Source: Mycolicibacterium aurum
GTDB lineage: Bacteria; Actinomycetota; Actinomycetes; Mycobacteriales; Mycobacteriaceae
Length of the DNA: 64,000 bases
Assembly (NCBI GenBank): GCA_900078775.1
Contig: LT549889.1
Location: forward strand, 1,054,001 to 1,118,000
Reading direction: 5' to 3'
The notes below the pieces were generated by a model, which was given only the letters and a program-made list of their open reading frames with translations, ran no database searches and had not been told where the DNA came from. Shown here piece after piece: positions 35,996 to 45,850 of the stretch. Positions within the stretch are counted from its first letter, which is position 1, and each line of letters begins with the position of its first letter. A program made the position numbers and the translations under genes.

Positions 35996-37138
35996 CTAAC
36001 CTTGAATCGCTAAGCATGCTTGAAGTGGTATGTAAGCGAGGAAGGCAGCGGCTACTGAAAGATCGTTATCTGACGCCCTATAGGTTGGAACAGATTCTAC
36101 GTACGCTTGCCAATATTGAGATGATAAATGCGCGAAGTCTATCCACGTGGGATTGTCGGTTTGTTCGCTGAGTTCGACCATTTCCTGGGCAAATCGAGAG
36201 ATCCGCGATGCCGCCTGGTCAATGACGGCTTGGTGTATCGGATTCCTCTGGGACGCATCGACGCTGTGGTCGGATTCCCGCCACTGCGCGGTGTCGGCGT
36301 CGAAACTGTCTGTCATCGCTTCCCACTCTGGGCATATTGATGAGTTAGAGGCCTCGATGAATCGAAATGGAGTGTTGGGATAAGTTGGGGCGCTGACAGA
36401 ATTTGGTGTTGGACCAGGTCCCACGGCAGGCCCACGTTCGTGCGCAGTGCGGGAAAGGATGGCATTGCAAATTGATACGATCGCGTTTGACGAATTGCCC
36501 GCTGCATTCGCGAGGTGATTATCTCGCGCGGTGTAGGTGGGGATGCTGTCTGCGTACGCTCTCCAGTAGGCAATCGACTGTTCAAAAAGTTCCCTCATGA
36601 CGCGATTTGGTGTTGCCCTTGTAAGGGAGTTTGTTTGATCTGCAGCCGCACGCATCGCATCGGCGACAGTTTCGTGCTGCTGCCGGATCTTAGGTGTCCA
36701 CTGGCCAGCCGGCACGGAAGGATCTCGGTCGTTCCATCCCTGATTTTCGACATTTGCGAGCTTGGTAGCAATCGGTCTCCACGGATCACACGTTGGATCT
36801 TCGGTGATGATGCCCACCGGCCCAGTGTCATCAGCGCTCGCGATATCCCCGGCGGCAGAAGAACTTCCGGTTGCAGTCGGCGGATCGCCACCGTCATCCC
36901 GTGTGAAAAGCAGTGTGGCACCTACCGTTATCGCGATCACCAGCAGAATGGCGACACCGATCAGTAACCACTTCAGGCTGTTGTTCTTCGGCGGCTGGGG
37001 CGGCGGCCCCCAGCCTGGCTGCGCCGGCCACTGCCCGGGTGGACCGTACTGCGGCTGGCCCTGGCCGTATGGCGGCTGCGGACCAGGCTGCGGGGGACCC
37101 CAATTGCCGGGCGGTGGTGGATTCGTCACTGGCGCCAC
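35996..37138 (-). CDS. Pro-rich single-span membrane protein with two exterior repeats, upstream of espK
   Basis: I do not recognise this 380-residue protein. It has a Pro/Gly/Gln-rich cytoplasmic N terminus (about 1-49), one membrane span (about 54-76), and an exterior part made of two repeats of about 115-130 residues. Both repeats open with a Cys next to a Trp (CDPW, CPEW), share YW.AY..S.PTY.A.DN.L..AA, and close on a Cys. The gene is GTG-initiated (37138) and ends 6 nt before the espK-like start, so the two are almost certainly cotranscribed. The coding region is noticeably less GC-rich by eye than the backbone. A receptor or ESX-associated membrane partner is possible but unproven. Confidence 0.75.
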   Translation of the reverse strand: MAPVTNPPPPGNWGPPQPGPQPPYGQGQPQYGPPGQWPAQPGWGPPPQPPKNNSLKWLLIGVAILLVIAITVGATLLFTRDDGGDPPTATGSSSAAGDIASADDTGPVGIITEDPTCDPWRPIATKLANVENQGWNDRDPSVPAGQWTPKIRQQHETVADAMRAAADQTNSLTRATPNRVMRELFEQSIAYWRAYADSIPTYTARDNHLANAAGNSSNAIVSICNAILSRTAHERGPAVGPGPTPNSVSAPTYPNTPFRFIEASNSSICPEWEAMTDSFDADTAQWRESDHSVDASQRNPIHQAVIDQAASRISRFAQEMVELSEQTDNPTWIDFAHLSSQYWQAYVESVPTYRASDNDLSVAAAFLAYIPLQACLAIQG

Positions 37139-37279
37139 CTGTGATCATCGCGCGCAGTCATCCACCCACCCCCGTTGTTGTCGACCACTCAGTCGATGCT
37201 AACCACAAGCCCCGAATGTCATCGTAGGTGAACACCCACCACCTCCAGTGCACTTCTTTCACACGCAACCGCCAGCGTT

Positions 37280-38041
37280 ATGTCAAAAGTGTCAAAACGT
37301 CACCGGTTGATCGGTAACGTCCCCGAGGTGGAGCTGACCCTGCAACGCATCGGCGCCTGGTGCGGCACGATCATGATCCTGCTGTACGGCGCCAGCTTTT
37401 CCGGTATCGCGCAACTGTTCCCGCCGCTCTCGCCCGCCGCCTCGGCCGACGAGATCGCCGCCTTCTTCGTCGACCACAAACTCTGGATCCGGTTCGGCGT
37501 CTCGGGCGCACTGCTCAGCGCCGTCCTGGCCCTGCCCTTCCTCGCCGTGATCATCCTGCGCATCCGCCGCGCCGAAGGCCGCTGGGGCATGCTGTCGATG
37601 ACCCAACTGATGGCCGCCACGGTCTTCGTCCCCGCACTGTTGTTCCCGCAGTTCTTCCTCGGCGTCGCCGCCTACCGCCCCGAACAGCGCTCCGCCGAAC
37701 TCACCCAGGCCCTCAACGACGTGTTCTGGCTGTGGTTCATCGGCATCGTCGGCACCATCATCATCCAGAACCTCACCCTGGCCGCCGCCGCCTTCACCGA
37801 CACGGCCGACCCACCGACCTTCCCGCGGTGGTACGGCTATCTGAACCTGTGGGTCGCCACACTGTCGCTGCCGGGCTGCGTCGTGGTCGTCTTCAACGAC
37901 GGCCCACTGGCCTGGAACGGCGTCTTCGCCTTCTACATCCCGGGCCTGGTCCTGGTGGTCTGGCTGTTCTGCACCACCGCGGTGCTACTCAAGTCGATCA
38001 AGGCCGAACAGCAGGCCGAGACCGTCCTGCAGTCAGCGTGA
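37280..38041 (+). CDS. Six-span membrane protein in a COX3/NorE-like operon
   Basis: This 253-residue integral membrane protein has about six predicted spans (around residues 26-48, 70-92, 105-128, 148-168, 185-205 and 213-235). I cannot name the family. It overlaps a cytochrome c oxidase subunit III-like gene by GTGA, and a small COX4/NorF-like gene follows, so it belongs to a three-gene membrane operon. The neighbours suggest a role with a heme-copper or nitric oxide-related oxidase, but no catalytic subunit is encoded here. No convincing alternative start was found. Confidence 0.75.
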   Translation: MSKVSKRHRLIGNVPEVELTLQRIGAWCGTIMILLYGASFSGIAQLFPPLSPAASADEIAAFFVDHKLWIRFGVSGALLSAVLALPFLAVIILRIRRAEGRWGMLSMTQLMAATVFVPALLFPQFFLGVAAYRPEQRSAELTQALNDVFWLWFIGIVGTIIIQNLTLAAAAFTDTADPPTFPRWYGYLNLWVATLSLPGCVVVVFNDGPLAWNGVFAFYIPGLVLVVWLFCTTAVLLKSIKAEQQAETVLQSA

Positions 38042-38616
38042 CCGCACCAGCGCCACCGCGACACAAGCGGATACCGGGGGAGGGCGGCACCTGGGTCTTC
38101 CTGTTCGGCGACATGCTGATCTTCGGCGCGTTCTTCGTGACCTTCCTCGTCGAGCGCGCCACCGCACCGGACACCTTCGACGCCGCCCGCGCCACCCTGC
38201 ACACGGGCATCGGCGTCATCAATACCCTTGTGCTGCTGACCAGTTCGCTGTGCGTGGTACTCGCCCTGAACGCCCTGCGCGCCGCCTTACCGCAACTCGC
38301 CAGCAGAGCCACCACCGCCGCAATCGCCTTCGGCGCGCTGTTCATCGCGCTGAAGGTCTACGAGTACGTCGCCCTGGGCACCGCCGGCCACGGGCCCGGT
38401 GCCAACGACTTCTACCTCTACTACTTCATCCTCACCGGACTGCACCTGTTCCACGTCTGCCTGGGCCTGGGCGCGCTGACCTTCATCCTGACCCAGACCC
38501 GCAGCCCCGAGCTGACCCCGACCCGCACCGCGCTCGTCGAAGGAGCCGCCTGCTTCTGGCACCTGGTCGACCTGCTGTGGATCTTCCTGTTCGCCCTGCT
38601 CTACCTGGTGAGTTGA
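38038..38616 (+). CDS. Cytochrome c oxidase subunit III family protein (NorE-like)
   Basis: This 192-residue protein has five spans and the heme-copper oxidase subunit III pattern: opening GEGGTWVFLFGDMLIFGAFF, conserved GLHLFHVCLGLG and CFWHLVDLLWIFLF. At 192 residues it is the short NorE-like form rather than the larger aa3 CtaE. It overlaps the upstream membrane gene (GTGA) and the following small gene (TGATG). NorE/NorF-type proteins assist assembly of nitric oxide reductases or alternative oxidases in other bacteria; the partner oxidase is not in this window. Confidence 0.85.
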   Translation: MTAPAPPRHKRIPGEGGTWVFLFGDMLIFGAFFVTFLVERATAPDTFDAARATLHTGIGVINTLVLLTSSLCVVLALNALRAALPQLASRATTAAIAFGALFIALKVYEYVALGTAGHGPGANDFYLYYFILTGLHLFHVCLGLGALTFILTQTRSPELTPTRTALVEGAACFWHLVDLLWIFLFALLYLVS

Positions 38617-38885
38617 TGGTCGTCGTGGACCTGCTGAGGAACCGCGCCGGCGCCAGCTGGCTGTTCCTGGTCGCCGCGACGATCCTGTCCTGGGCCGTCG
38701 GCGCCGAACACGGCACCGGCTCGATGGTGGCCGTAGCCGTTCTGGGCATCGCCGCGATCAAGGTGCGCCTGGTCGGCCTGGACTTCATGGAACTGCGGCA
38801 CGCCCCGACCCCGCTGCGCGCCGCCTTCGAGGCCTACTGCCTCGGCATATGGGCCCTGCTGACGGCGCTCTACCTCTGGCTGTAG
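38616..38885 (+). CDS. Small COX4/NorF-like membrane protein
   Basis: This 89-residue protein has about three predicted spans (around residues 12-30, 35-50 and 68-88) and the segment AAIKVRLVGLDFMELRHAP, typical of the prokaryotic cytochrome c oxidase subunit IV/NorF-like family. Its ATG overlaps the stop of the COX3-like gene. It stops 1 bp before the end of the convergent isomerase gene. Confidence 0.8.
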   Translation: MVVVDLLRNRAGASWLFLVAATILSWAVGAEHGTGSMVAVAVLGIAAIKVRLVGLDFMELRHAPTPLRAAFEAYCLGIWALLTALYLWL

Positions 38886-38886
38886 C

Positions 38887-39915
38887 TCAGACCGCGTCGA
38901 CGCCCACCGCGCGCAGCGCCGCCAGATCCGGCGTCCCGCACCCGTGCAGGCACACCCGCAACTCGGCGATGAACCGCTCCAGCCACTCCTGCGCCGCCGC
39001 GGCCGACTCGATGGCCGGCATCAACAGCGGATGCGCCACCGCCACCACATCGGCCCCCAGTGCGATCGCCTTTGCGGCGTCCATCCCGGTGCGGATCCCG
39101 CCGGAGGCCACCAACGGCATCGACGGCAACGCGGCCCGCACCTCCACCAACGCCTGCGCGGTCGGGATGCCCCACTCGGCTAACCCGAGATCGTCGATGC
39201 CCCCGTACCGCACGAACTGCTCGACCCGCGCCCACGACGTCCCACCGGCCCCGGCCACATCCACCGCCGCCAACCCGATATCGGCCACCGACGCCGCGGC
39301 CGCGCCGCCGATGCCGTGCCCGACCTCCTTGAGCAGCACCGGATAGTCGATCGCGTCCACCAGCTGCCGCAGCCGGGTCAGCGACCCGGTGAAGTCGGTG
39401 TCCCCGAACCGCTGCACCGCCTCCTGCAGCGGATTGGTGTGCACCGCCAGCGCATCGACCCCGATCGAGCCGAGCGCGTCGCGCAGATCCGGCACCACCT
39501 CCGGGCGCAGCTGGCCCATCCCGATGTTGCCGACCAACAGCACATCGGGCGCCACGTCGCGGACATGGAACGTCGTCGGCCCGTCCTCGCCGAGCATGAC
39601 CCGCTGCGAGCCCAGCATCATCCCGATGCCCAGCTCCTGCGCCGTGATGGCCAGATTGCGGTTGATGGTGCCCGACAGCTGCGAGCCGCCGGTCATCGCG
39701 CCGATCAACACCGGGGCCTGCAACCGCTTGCCCAGGAACTCGGTCCCGAGGTCGATCGTGGCCAGATTGGTCTGCGTCAGCGCGTTGTAGGGCAGCCGGT
39801 ACCGCTCCAACCCGGTGGTCAGCGTCTGGTACTGGACGGCCTCGGACAGACACACGTCGATATGACGGCGCTTGCGCGTCTGGATGCCGTCGTCGAAATC
39901 GGGGCCGATGGTCAC
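38887..39915 (-). CDS. fni: Type 2 isopentenyl-diphosphate delta-isomerase
   Basis: This FMN-dependent isomerase of 342 residues interconverts IPP and DMAPP, the isoprenoid building blocks, in the cytoplasm. Family features include the opening [49 protein letters not shown] and [19 protein letters not shown], consistent with FMN and substrate binding. It replaces or adds to the unrelated type 1 enzyme (Idi). It stands alone between the COX3-like operon and ftsY, with no carotenoid or mevalonate genes beside it. Its start is GTG 39915. Confidence 0.93.
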   Translation of the reverse strand: MTIGPDFDDGIQTRKRRHIDVCLSEAVQYQTLTTGLERYRLPYNALTQTNLATIDLGTEFLGKRLQAPVLIGAMTGGSQLSGTINRNLAITAQELGIGMMLGSQRVMLGEDGPTTFHVRDVAPDVLLVGNIGMGQLRPEVVPDLRDALGSIGVDALAVHTNPLQEAVQRFGDTDFTGSLTRLRQLVDAIDYPVLLKEVGHGIGGAAAASVADIGLAAVDVAGAGGTSWARVEQFVRYGGIDDLGLAEWGIPTAQALVEVRAALPSMPLVASGGIRTGMDAAKAIALGADVVAVAHPLLMPAIESAAAAQEWLERFIAELRVCLHGCGTPDLAALRAVGVDAV

Positions 39916-39980
39916 CCTGTCGACATTGCCACAGACCCGGCGGGCACAGCCTCGCTAGCCTCCGCGACACCGGCCCCTGA

Positions 39981-39986
39981 GACAAT
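39981..39986 (+). promoter_or_regulatory. -10 element of ftsY
   Basis: GACAAT ends 6 nt before GTG 39993, suggesting a leaderless transcript. Confidence 0.45.
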
Positions 39987-39992
39987 GGCGGA

Positions 39993-41386
39993 GTGTCAGA
40001 TGCCTTATGGATCGCGCTTGCGGTCGTAGCAGTCCTGGTCGTCATCGCCCTCGTGGTCGGGTTGGTGCGCTATCGCAAACGGCGGATCAGCCTGTCCGCA
40101 CCGGACACCCCCACCGCGATCGACAAATCCGGCGGCTATAAGGCCTCCGCGGGCATCACCTTCAGCGGGCCGAGCACCGCGCCACCGGCCGAGAAGGTGG
40201 ACAGGCCCGACAAGGTCGACACCACCGGCCTGCCCGGCGTCGGGGACGACGCCGTCGTCCCCCGGGACGCCCGAAACGCACCATCTCCGACGTCAAGCTG
40301 CCCGAACCGCCGGTCGTCCAACCCACCCCCAAGCCGGTCACCGAGCCCGCGCCCAAGCCCGAGCCGACACCCGAACCCGAGCCCGAGCCCACCCCGGAAC
40401 CGGCGCCTGCACCCGAGCCGACACCCGAACCGGCACCCGAGCCCACCCCGGCGCTGCCGGAGATCGCGCCCACCGAGGGCCGGCTCGAACGGCTGCGTGG
40501 GCGGCTCGCGAAATCCCAGAGCACCCTGGGCCGCGGCATGCTCGGCCTGCTCGGCGGCGGCGACCTCGACGAGGAGTCCTGGGAGGAGATCGAGGACACC
40601 CTGCTGATCGCCGACCTCGGCCCCGTGGTCACCGAGAGCGTCATCGCCGCCCTGCGCACCAAGATGGCCAGCGCCTCGGTGCGCACCGAGGCCGACGCCC
40701 GCGCCGTCCTCAAGGAGGTGTTGGTCTCCGAACTGCGCCCAGATCTGGACCGCTCCATCCGGGCGCTGCCGCACGCCGACAAGCCGTCGGTGCTGCTGGT
40801 CGTCGGCGTCAACGGCACCGGTAAGACCACCACGGTCGGCAAGCTGGCCCGCGTCCTGGTCGCCGACGGGCGCCGCGTCGTGCTCGGCGCCGCCGACACC
40901 TTCCGCGCCGCCGCCGCCGATCAGCTGCAGAGCTGGGGCTCCCGGGTGGGCGCCGAGACCGTGCGCGGACCCGAGGGTGCCGACCCGGCCTCGGTCGCCT
41001 TCGACGCCGTCGACAAGGGCATCGCCTCCGGTGCGGACGTCGTGGTGGTCGACACCGCCGGCCGCCTGCATACCAAGACCGGCCTGATGGACGAACTGGG
41101 CAAGGTCAAGCGCGTGGTGGAGAAGCGCACCAAGGTCGACGAGGTGCTGCTCGTCCTGGACGCCACCATCGGACAGAACAGCCTGCCGCAGGCCAAGGTC
41201 TTCGCCGAAGTCGTCGACATCACCGGCGTGGTGCTGACCAAGCTGGACGGCACCGCAAAGGGTGGCATCGTGTTCCGCGTCCAGCAGGAACTGGGCGTGC
41301 CGGTGAAGCTTGTCGGGCTCGGCGAAGGACCCGACGATCTGGCGCCGTTCGAGCCCGCCGCGTTCGTCGATGCGCTCCTCGGATAG
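39993..41386 (+). pseudogene. ftsY: ftsY, signal recognition particle receptor, with a -1 frameshift
   Basis: FtsY docks the ribosome-SRP complex at the membrane. As given, the gene is split. The first frame encodes an N-terminal membrane segment (about residues 4-25) and the conserved VGDDAVVPRDA. After one base is missing from the CCC run at 40270-40272, the second frame continues with RTI, a Pro/Glu-rich linker and the intact NG GTPase domain (GVNGTGKTTT, DTAGRLHTK, TKLDGTAKGG) to the normal end VDALLG. Adding one C restores a full protein of about 464 residues. FtsY is essential, so an assembly error is more likely than a true mutation. Confidence 0.9.
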
Positions 41387-41433
41387 CTGTTTCGGAACCC
41401 AGCAACACACGCGTAACAGACAACGCCAATCCG

Positions 41434-41449
41434 TTCACCCCAGCGAAAC
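41434..41449 (+). promoter_or_regulatory. Candidate GlnR box upstream of amt
   Basis: TTCAC-N6-GAAAC fits the AC-n9-AC core of GlnR sites that activate amt-glnB-glnD in nitrogen-limited mycobacteria, with one mismatch to GTNAC-N6-GNAAC. It lies about 90 bp before the amt start. No search was run. Confidence 0.4.
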
Positions 41450-41535
41450 ATCTGTGAACCACGGATGAAACGAGGGCAAAAGAGTCTCTTCGGGAGGCCG
41501 ATTAGTCGGCGAAATCCCGAGGAGGTTCACACAAA

Positions 41536-42906
41536 GTGGTCTTTGCCTTAAGCGACGTCGTCACGGCTCTGCCGGACGACGCTTTCCTGCCGTTCGGCCC
41601 GGACGGATTGAACACAGGCGACACCGCCTGGGTCCTGATCTCCGCGGCCCTGGTGTTGCTCATGACGCCCGGCCTCGCGTTCTTCTACGGCGGCCTGTCC
41701 CGGCAGAAGTCCGTCCTCAACATGATGATGATGTCGTTCGGCTCGCTGGGTCTGGTCAGCGTCATCTACGTGCTGTGGGGCTACTCGATGTCCTTCTCGG
41801 CCGGCCACACCGGCGAGACCCCCGGCCTGTTCTTCGACAACCCGTTCGCGTTGTTCGGGGTGAACCAGCTGGCCGAGGTCCGCGAGATCGACGGGGTCGA
41901 GACCTTCGTCTCGGGCGGGTTCGGCACGGTGCCGGCCATCGTCTGGGTCGGTTTCCAGCTGACCTTCGCCGTCATCACCGTCGCGCTGATCAGCGGTGCG
42001 GTCGCCGAGCGGATGAAGTTCGGCACCTGGCTGGTCTTCGGCGGCCTGTGGGTCACCTTCGTCTACTTCCCGCTGGCGCACATGGTCTGGGGCGGCGGCC
42101 TGCTGTCGGGCAGCGAGCAGGGCCTGGCGGCCAAGATCTTCGGCGTCGACGAGGAAGGCGCGGCCAATGTCGCGCCGATCGACTTCGCCGGTGGCACAGT
42201 CGTTCACATCAACGCCGGTATGGCCGCGCTGGTGCTGGCCGTGCTGCTGGGCAAGCGGGCCGGCTTCGGCAAGACCGCGTTCCGTCCGCACAACATCCCG
42301 TTCGTGATGCTCGGCGCCGCGCTGCTGTGGTTCGGCTGGTTCGGCTTCAACGTGGGCTCCGAGGGCGGCGCCGACATGCTCGCCGGCCTGGTGTGGGTCA
42401 ACACCACCGCCGCCACCGCCGCCGCGATGCTCGGCTGGCTGCTGGTGGAGCGTCTGCGTGACGGCCACGCCACCAGCGTGGGCGCCGCCTCCGGTGTGGT
42501 CGCCGGTCTGGTAGCCATCACCCCGGCGTGTGGCAACCTGACCCCGATCTGGTCGCTGGTCGTCGGTGCGATCGCGGGCGTGTTGTCGGCCTTGGCAATC
42601 GGGCTGAAGTACAAGTTCGGCTACGACGACTCGCTCGACGTCGTCGGCGTGCACCTGGTGGCCGGCCTGTGGGGCACCATCGCGCTGGGCTTCTTCGCCA
42701 CCGACACCGGTCTGTTCGTGGGTGGTGACTTCAAGCAGCTCGTCATCCAGATCGTGATCGCGGTCGTGGCACTGGTGTTCACCGCCGTCCTCACGGCCAT
42801 CATCGCCTTCGCGGTCAAGCCACTAGGCTGGCGAGTCAGCAAGGAAGACGAGGCCACCGGCATCGATGAGACCGAGCACGCAGAAACCGCTTATGAACTC
42901 GCATGA
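41536..42906 (+). CDS. amt: Ammonium transporter
   Basis: This 456-residue transporter of the Amt/MEP/Rh family takes up ammonium. About eleven membrane spans are visible. Family motifs include the MMMSFGSL region, FAGGTVVHINAG, the pore His in [14 protein letters not shown] and the C-terminal cytoplasmic tail. An extra N-terminal stretch before the first span includes FLPFGPDGLNTGD. GTG 41536 has AGGAGG about 9 nt upstream. It leads an operon with glnB and glnD, the standard actinobacterial nitrogen operon. Confidence 0.96.
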   Translation: MVFALSDVVTALPDDAFLPFGPDGLNTGDTAWVLISAALVLLMTPGLAFFYGGLSRQKSVLNMMMMSFGSLGLVSVIYVLWGYSMSFSAGHTGETPGLFFDNPFALFGVNQLAEVREIDGVETFVSGGFGTVPAIVWVGFQLTFAVITVALISGAVAERMKFGTWLVFGGLWVTFVYFPLAHMVWGGGLLSGSEQGLAAKIFGVDEEGAANVAPIDFAGGTVVHINAGMAALVLAVLLGKRAGFGKTAFRPHNIPFVMLGAALLWFGWFGFNVGSEGGADMLAGLVWVNTTAATAAAMLGWLLVERLRDGHATSVGAASGVVAGLVAITPACGNLTPIWSLVVGAIAGVLSALAIGLKYKFGYDDSLDVVGVHLVAGLWGTIALGFFATDTGLFVGGDFKQLVIQIVIAVVALVFTAVLTAIIAFAVKPLGWRVSKEDEATGIDETEHAETAYELA

Positions 42907-43284
<378 letters not shown>

Positions 43285-43354
43285 TCAGCTCTGCAGGGTC
43301 GTTTCCCGGCCAGATATGTGACAGTAAGAGTGTTGGGCCGGGGGAGGAACCGAA

Positions 43355-45850
43355 ATGACTGATCAGACACCAGATCCCGCTGTCGGAGCTGCCCAATGGG
43401 TGGCCCCGGCGGCGGGATCGCCGCGTCCGGCGACCGATCTGGCCGCGGCATCCAAACAGTTGCTCGAGGCCGGCGGTCGGCAACTCGACTCGGCCGCACT
43501 GCGCGACGCGCTGCTCGACCTCAACGAATTCTGGTTGACCGCCAAGGCCACCGAGATCGGCATCACCGCCACCAGCGGATTCGCCATCGTGGCCACCGGT
43601 GGACTCGGCCGCGGGGAACTGCTGCCGTACTCCGACCTCGATCTGATGCTCCTGCACGACAACATGCCCGCCGACGTCGTCTCCCACGTCGCCGAACAGC
43701 TGTGGTATCCGTTGTGGGACGCCAATATCCACATCGACCACAGCGTGCGCACGGTGCCCGAGGCGCTCAAGGTGGCCGGTGAGGACATCTCCGCGGGCAT
43801 GGCCATGCTCGACGCCCGCCACATCGCCGGCGACGCCGAACTGTCGGCGCTGCTGACCGGCGGTGCACGGCGTCAGTGGCGGATCGGAATCGCTTCCCGC
43901 TACGAGGAACTCGTCGAACACACCCGAGCCCGCTGGGACCGCAGCGGGCAGATCGCGCACCGCGCCGAACCCGACCTGAAGAACGGCCGCGGCGGCCTGC
44001 GCGACGTCCAACTGCTCAACGGGCTGGCCATCGCCCAGCTCGCCGACGTCTACCCGAGCCGGCTGCTGGCCTCACCGACCGGCACCCTGGGCGAGGCGCA
44101 CCTGGCCCTGCTCAATGTGCGCACCGAACTGCACCGGATCTCCCGGCGCGGTCGCGAGCAGGTGCTGGCCCAGTACGCCGACGAGATCGGCGCCGCACTG
44201 CGCATCGGGGACCGCTTTGATCTGGCCCGCACCATCTCCGACGCCGCCCGCACCATCAGCTACTACGTCGACGCCGGCATCCGCACCGCCGGGAATGCGC
44301 TGCCGCGCCGCGGATTCGCCGCGCTGCGCCGCCCGACCCGCCGGCCGCTGGACGAGGGTGTCATCGAATACGGCGGCGAGGTCATCCTGGCCCGCGACGC
44401 CAAACCCGAACGCGATCCCGGACTGATCCTCCGCGTCGCCGCGGCCTCGGCGACCACCGCGCTGCCGATCGCCTCGTCCACCCTGAGCCGGCTGGCCGGG
44501 GCGGCCCCCGAACTGCGCACCCCCTGGCCGCGCGAGGCGCTCAAGGACCTGCTGGTGCTGCTGTCGGCCGGGCCGGCCGCGGTCAACACCATCGAGGCGC
44601 TCGACCGCACCGGCCTGTGGGGCCGGCTGTTCCCGGAATGGGGCGCGGTGCGCGACCTGCCCCCGCGCGACGTGGTGCACATCTGGACCGTCGACCGCCA
44701 TCTGGTCGAAACGGTCTCGCGGGCAAGCGCATTCACCACCCGGGTGGCACGCCCGGACCTGCTGGTGCTGGGCGCGCTGGTACACGACATCGGCAAGGGC
44801 CGCGGCGGCGACCACAGCGTCATCGGCGCCGAACTGGCCGCCCAGATCGGCACCCGGCTGGGACTGTGGCCCTCCGACGTCGAGCTGCTGTCCAAGATGG
44901 TGCGCTACCACCTCCTGTTGCCCGACACCGCCACCCGGCGGGATCTGCAGGACCCCAAGACCATCGCCGGTGTGGTGCACGCCCTGGGCGGGGACTACCA
45001 GCTGCTGGATCTGCTGCACGTGCTGGCCGAGGCGGACTCGCTGGCCACCGGGCCCGGGGTGTGGGGGGACTGGAAGGCCTCGCTGATCGGTGATCTGGTG
45101 CGGCGCTGCCGGCTGGTGATGGCCGGGGAGCCGCTGCCCACCCCGGACCCCATCGAGCCGCGCTACCTGGAGCTGGCCGCCGACGGTGCCGTGCACGTGG
45201 AGATGGTGGCCGGCGAGGGCCCGCACATCCACAACGTCACGATGATCGCCCCGGACCGGCGTGGCCTGCTGTCCAAGGCCGCCGGGGTGCTGGCGCTCAA
45301 CGCCCTGCGGGTGCACTCGGCCTCGGTCAACAGCCGAGACGGGGTGGCCATCAACACCTTTGCGGTGTCACCGCACTTCGGCGCCCCGCCGGCCGCCGAG
45401 CTGCTGCGCCAGCAGTTCATCCTGGCGCTGGACGGGCAGCTCGACGTCATCGACACCCTGGAGCGCCGGGATTCCGAAGCGGCCGCGACGCCGCACCGGG
45501 CGGGGGAGACGCCGGCCTCGGTGCCGGTCACCCAGGCCATCGCCCCGCCACGCATCCTGTGGGCCGAGGGCGGCGCACCCGAGGAGTTCATCGTCCAGGT
45601 GCGGGCCACCGACCGGCCGGGCCTGCTGGCGCGGCTCACCGCCGTCATCGAGCGCGACGGACTCGACATCAACTGGGCCAAGGTCACCACGCTGGGATCG
45701 GTGGTGATCGACGTGTTCAACGTCGCGGTGCCGGCCGTCAGCGCCGATATGGACCCCGACCGGATCTCCGCGGCACGCGCGGCCCTCGAACGCGACCTGC
45801 TGGCGGTGCTGCCCGCCCCGCCGCCGAAACCGGTCGCAGCAGCGAGTTAA
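43355..45850 (+). CDS. glnD: PII (de)adenylylating/uridylyltransferase GlnD
   Basis: This 831-residue sensor enzyme modifies and demodifies PII according to glutamine. Domains in order are the nucleotidyltransferase ([19 protein letters not shown], about residues 78-96), the GlnD linker domain with [15 protein letters not shown], the HD hydrolase ([13 protein letters not shown], about 475-488) and two C-terminal ACT domains (from [16 protein letters not shown] and from [17 protein letters not shown]). Its stop overlaps that of the convergent molybdopterin oxidoreductase by 4 bp. Confidence 0.95.
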   Translation: MTDQTPDPAVGAAQWVAPAAGSPRPATDLAAASKQLLEAGGRQLDSAALRDALLDLNEFWLTAKATEIGITATSGFAIVATGGLGRGELLPYSDLDLMLLHDNMPADVVSHVAEQLWYPLWDANIHIDHSVRTVPEALKVAGEDISAGMAMLDARHIAGDAELSALLTGGARRQWRIGIASRYEELVEHTRARWDRSGQIAHRAEPDLKNGRGGLRDVQLLNGLAIAQLADVYPSRLLASPTGTLGEAHLALLNVRTELHRISRRGREQVLAQYADEIGAALRIGDRFDLARTISDAARTISYYVDAGIRTAGNALPRRGFAALRRPTRRPLDEGVIEYGGEVILARDAKPERDPGLILRVAAASATTALPIASSTLSRLAGAAPELRTPWPREALKDLLVLLSAGPAAVNTIEALDRTGLWGRLFPEWGAVRDLPPRDVVHIWTVDRHLVETVSRASAFTTRVARPDLLVLGALVHDIGKGRGGDHSVIGAELAAQIGTRLGLWPSDVELLSKMVRYHLLLPDTATRRDLQDPKTIAGVVHALGGDYQLLDLLHVLAEADSLATGPGVWGDWKASLIGDLVRRCRLVMAGEPLPTPDPIEPRYLELAADGAVHVEMVAGEGPHIHNVTMIAPDRRGLLSKAAGVLALNALRVHSASVNSRDGVAINTFAVSPHFGAPPAAELLRQQFILALDGQLDVIDTLERRDSEAAATPHRAGETPASVPVTQAIAPPRILWAEGGAPEEFIVQVRATDRPGLLARLTAVIERDGLDINWAKVTTLGSVVIDVFNVAVPAVSADMDPDRISAARAALERDLLAVLPAPPPKPVAAAS

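Noticed and set aside
40013..41386. Programmed -1 frameshift in ftsY
   Set aside because: There is no slippery heptamer, and two other genes are broken in the same kind of C run, so a sequence error is simpler.
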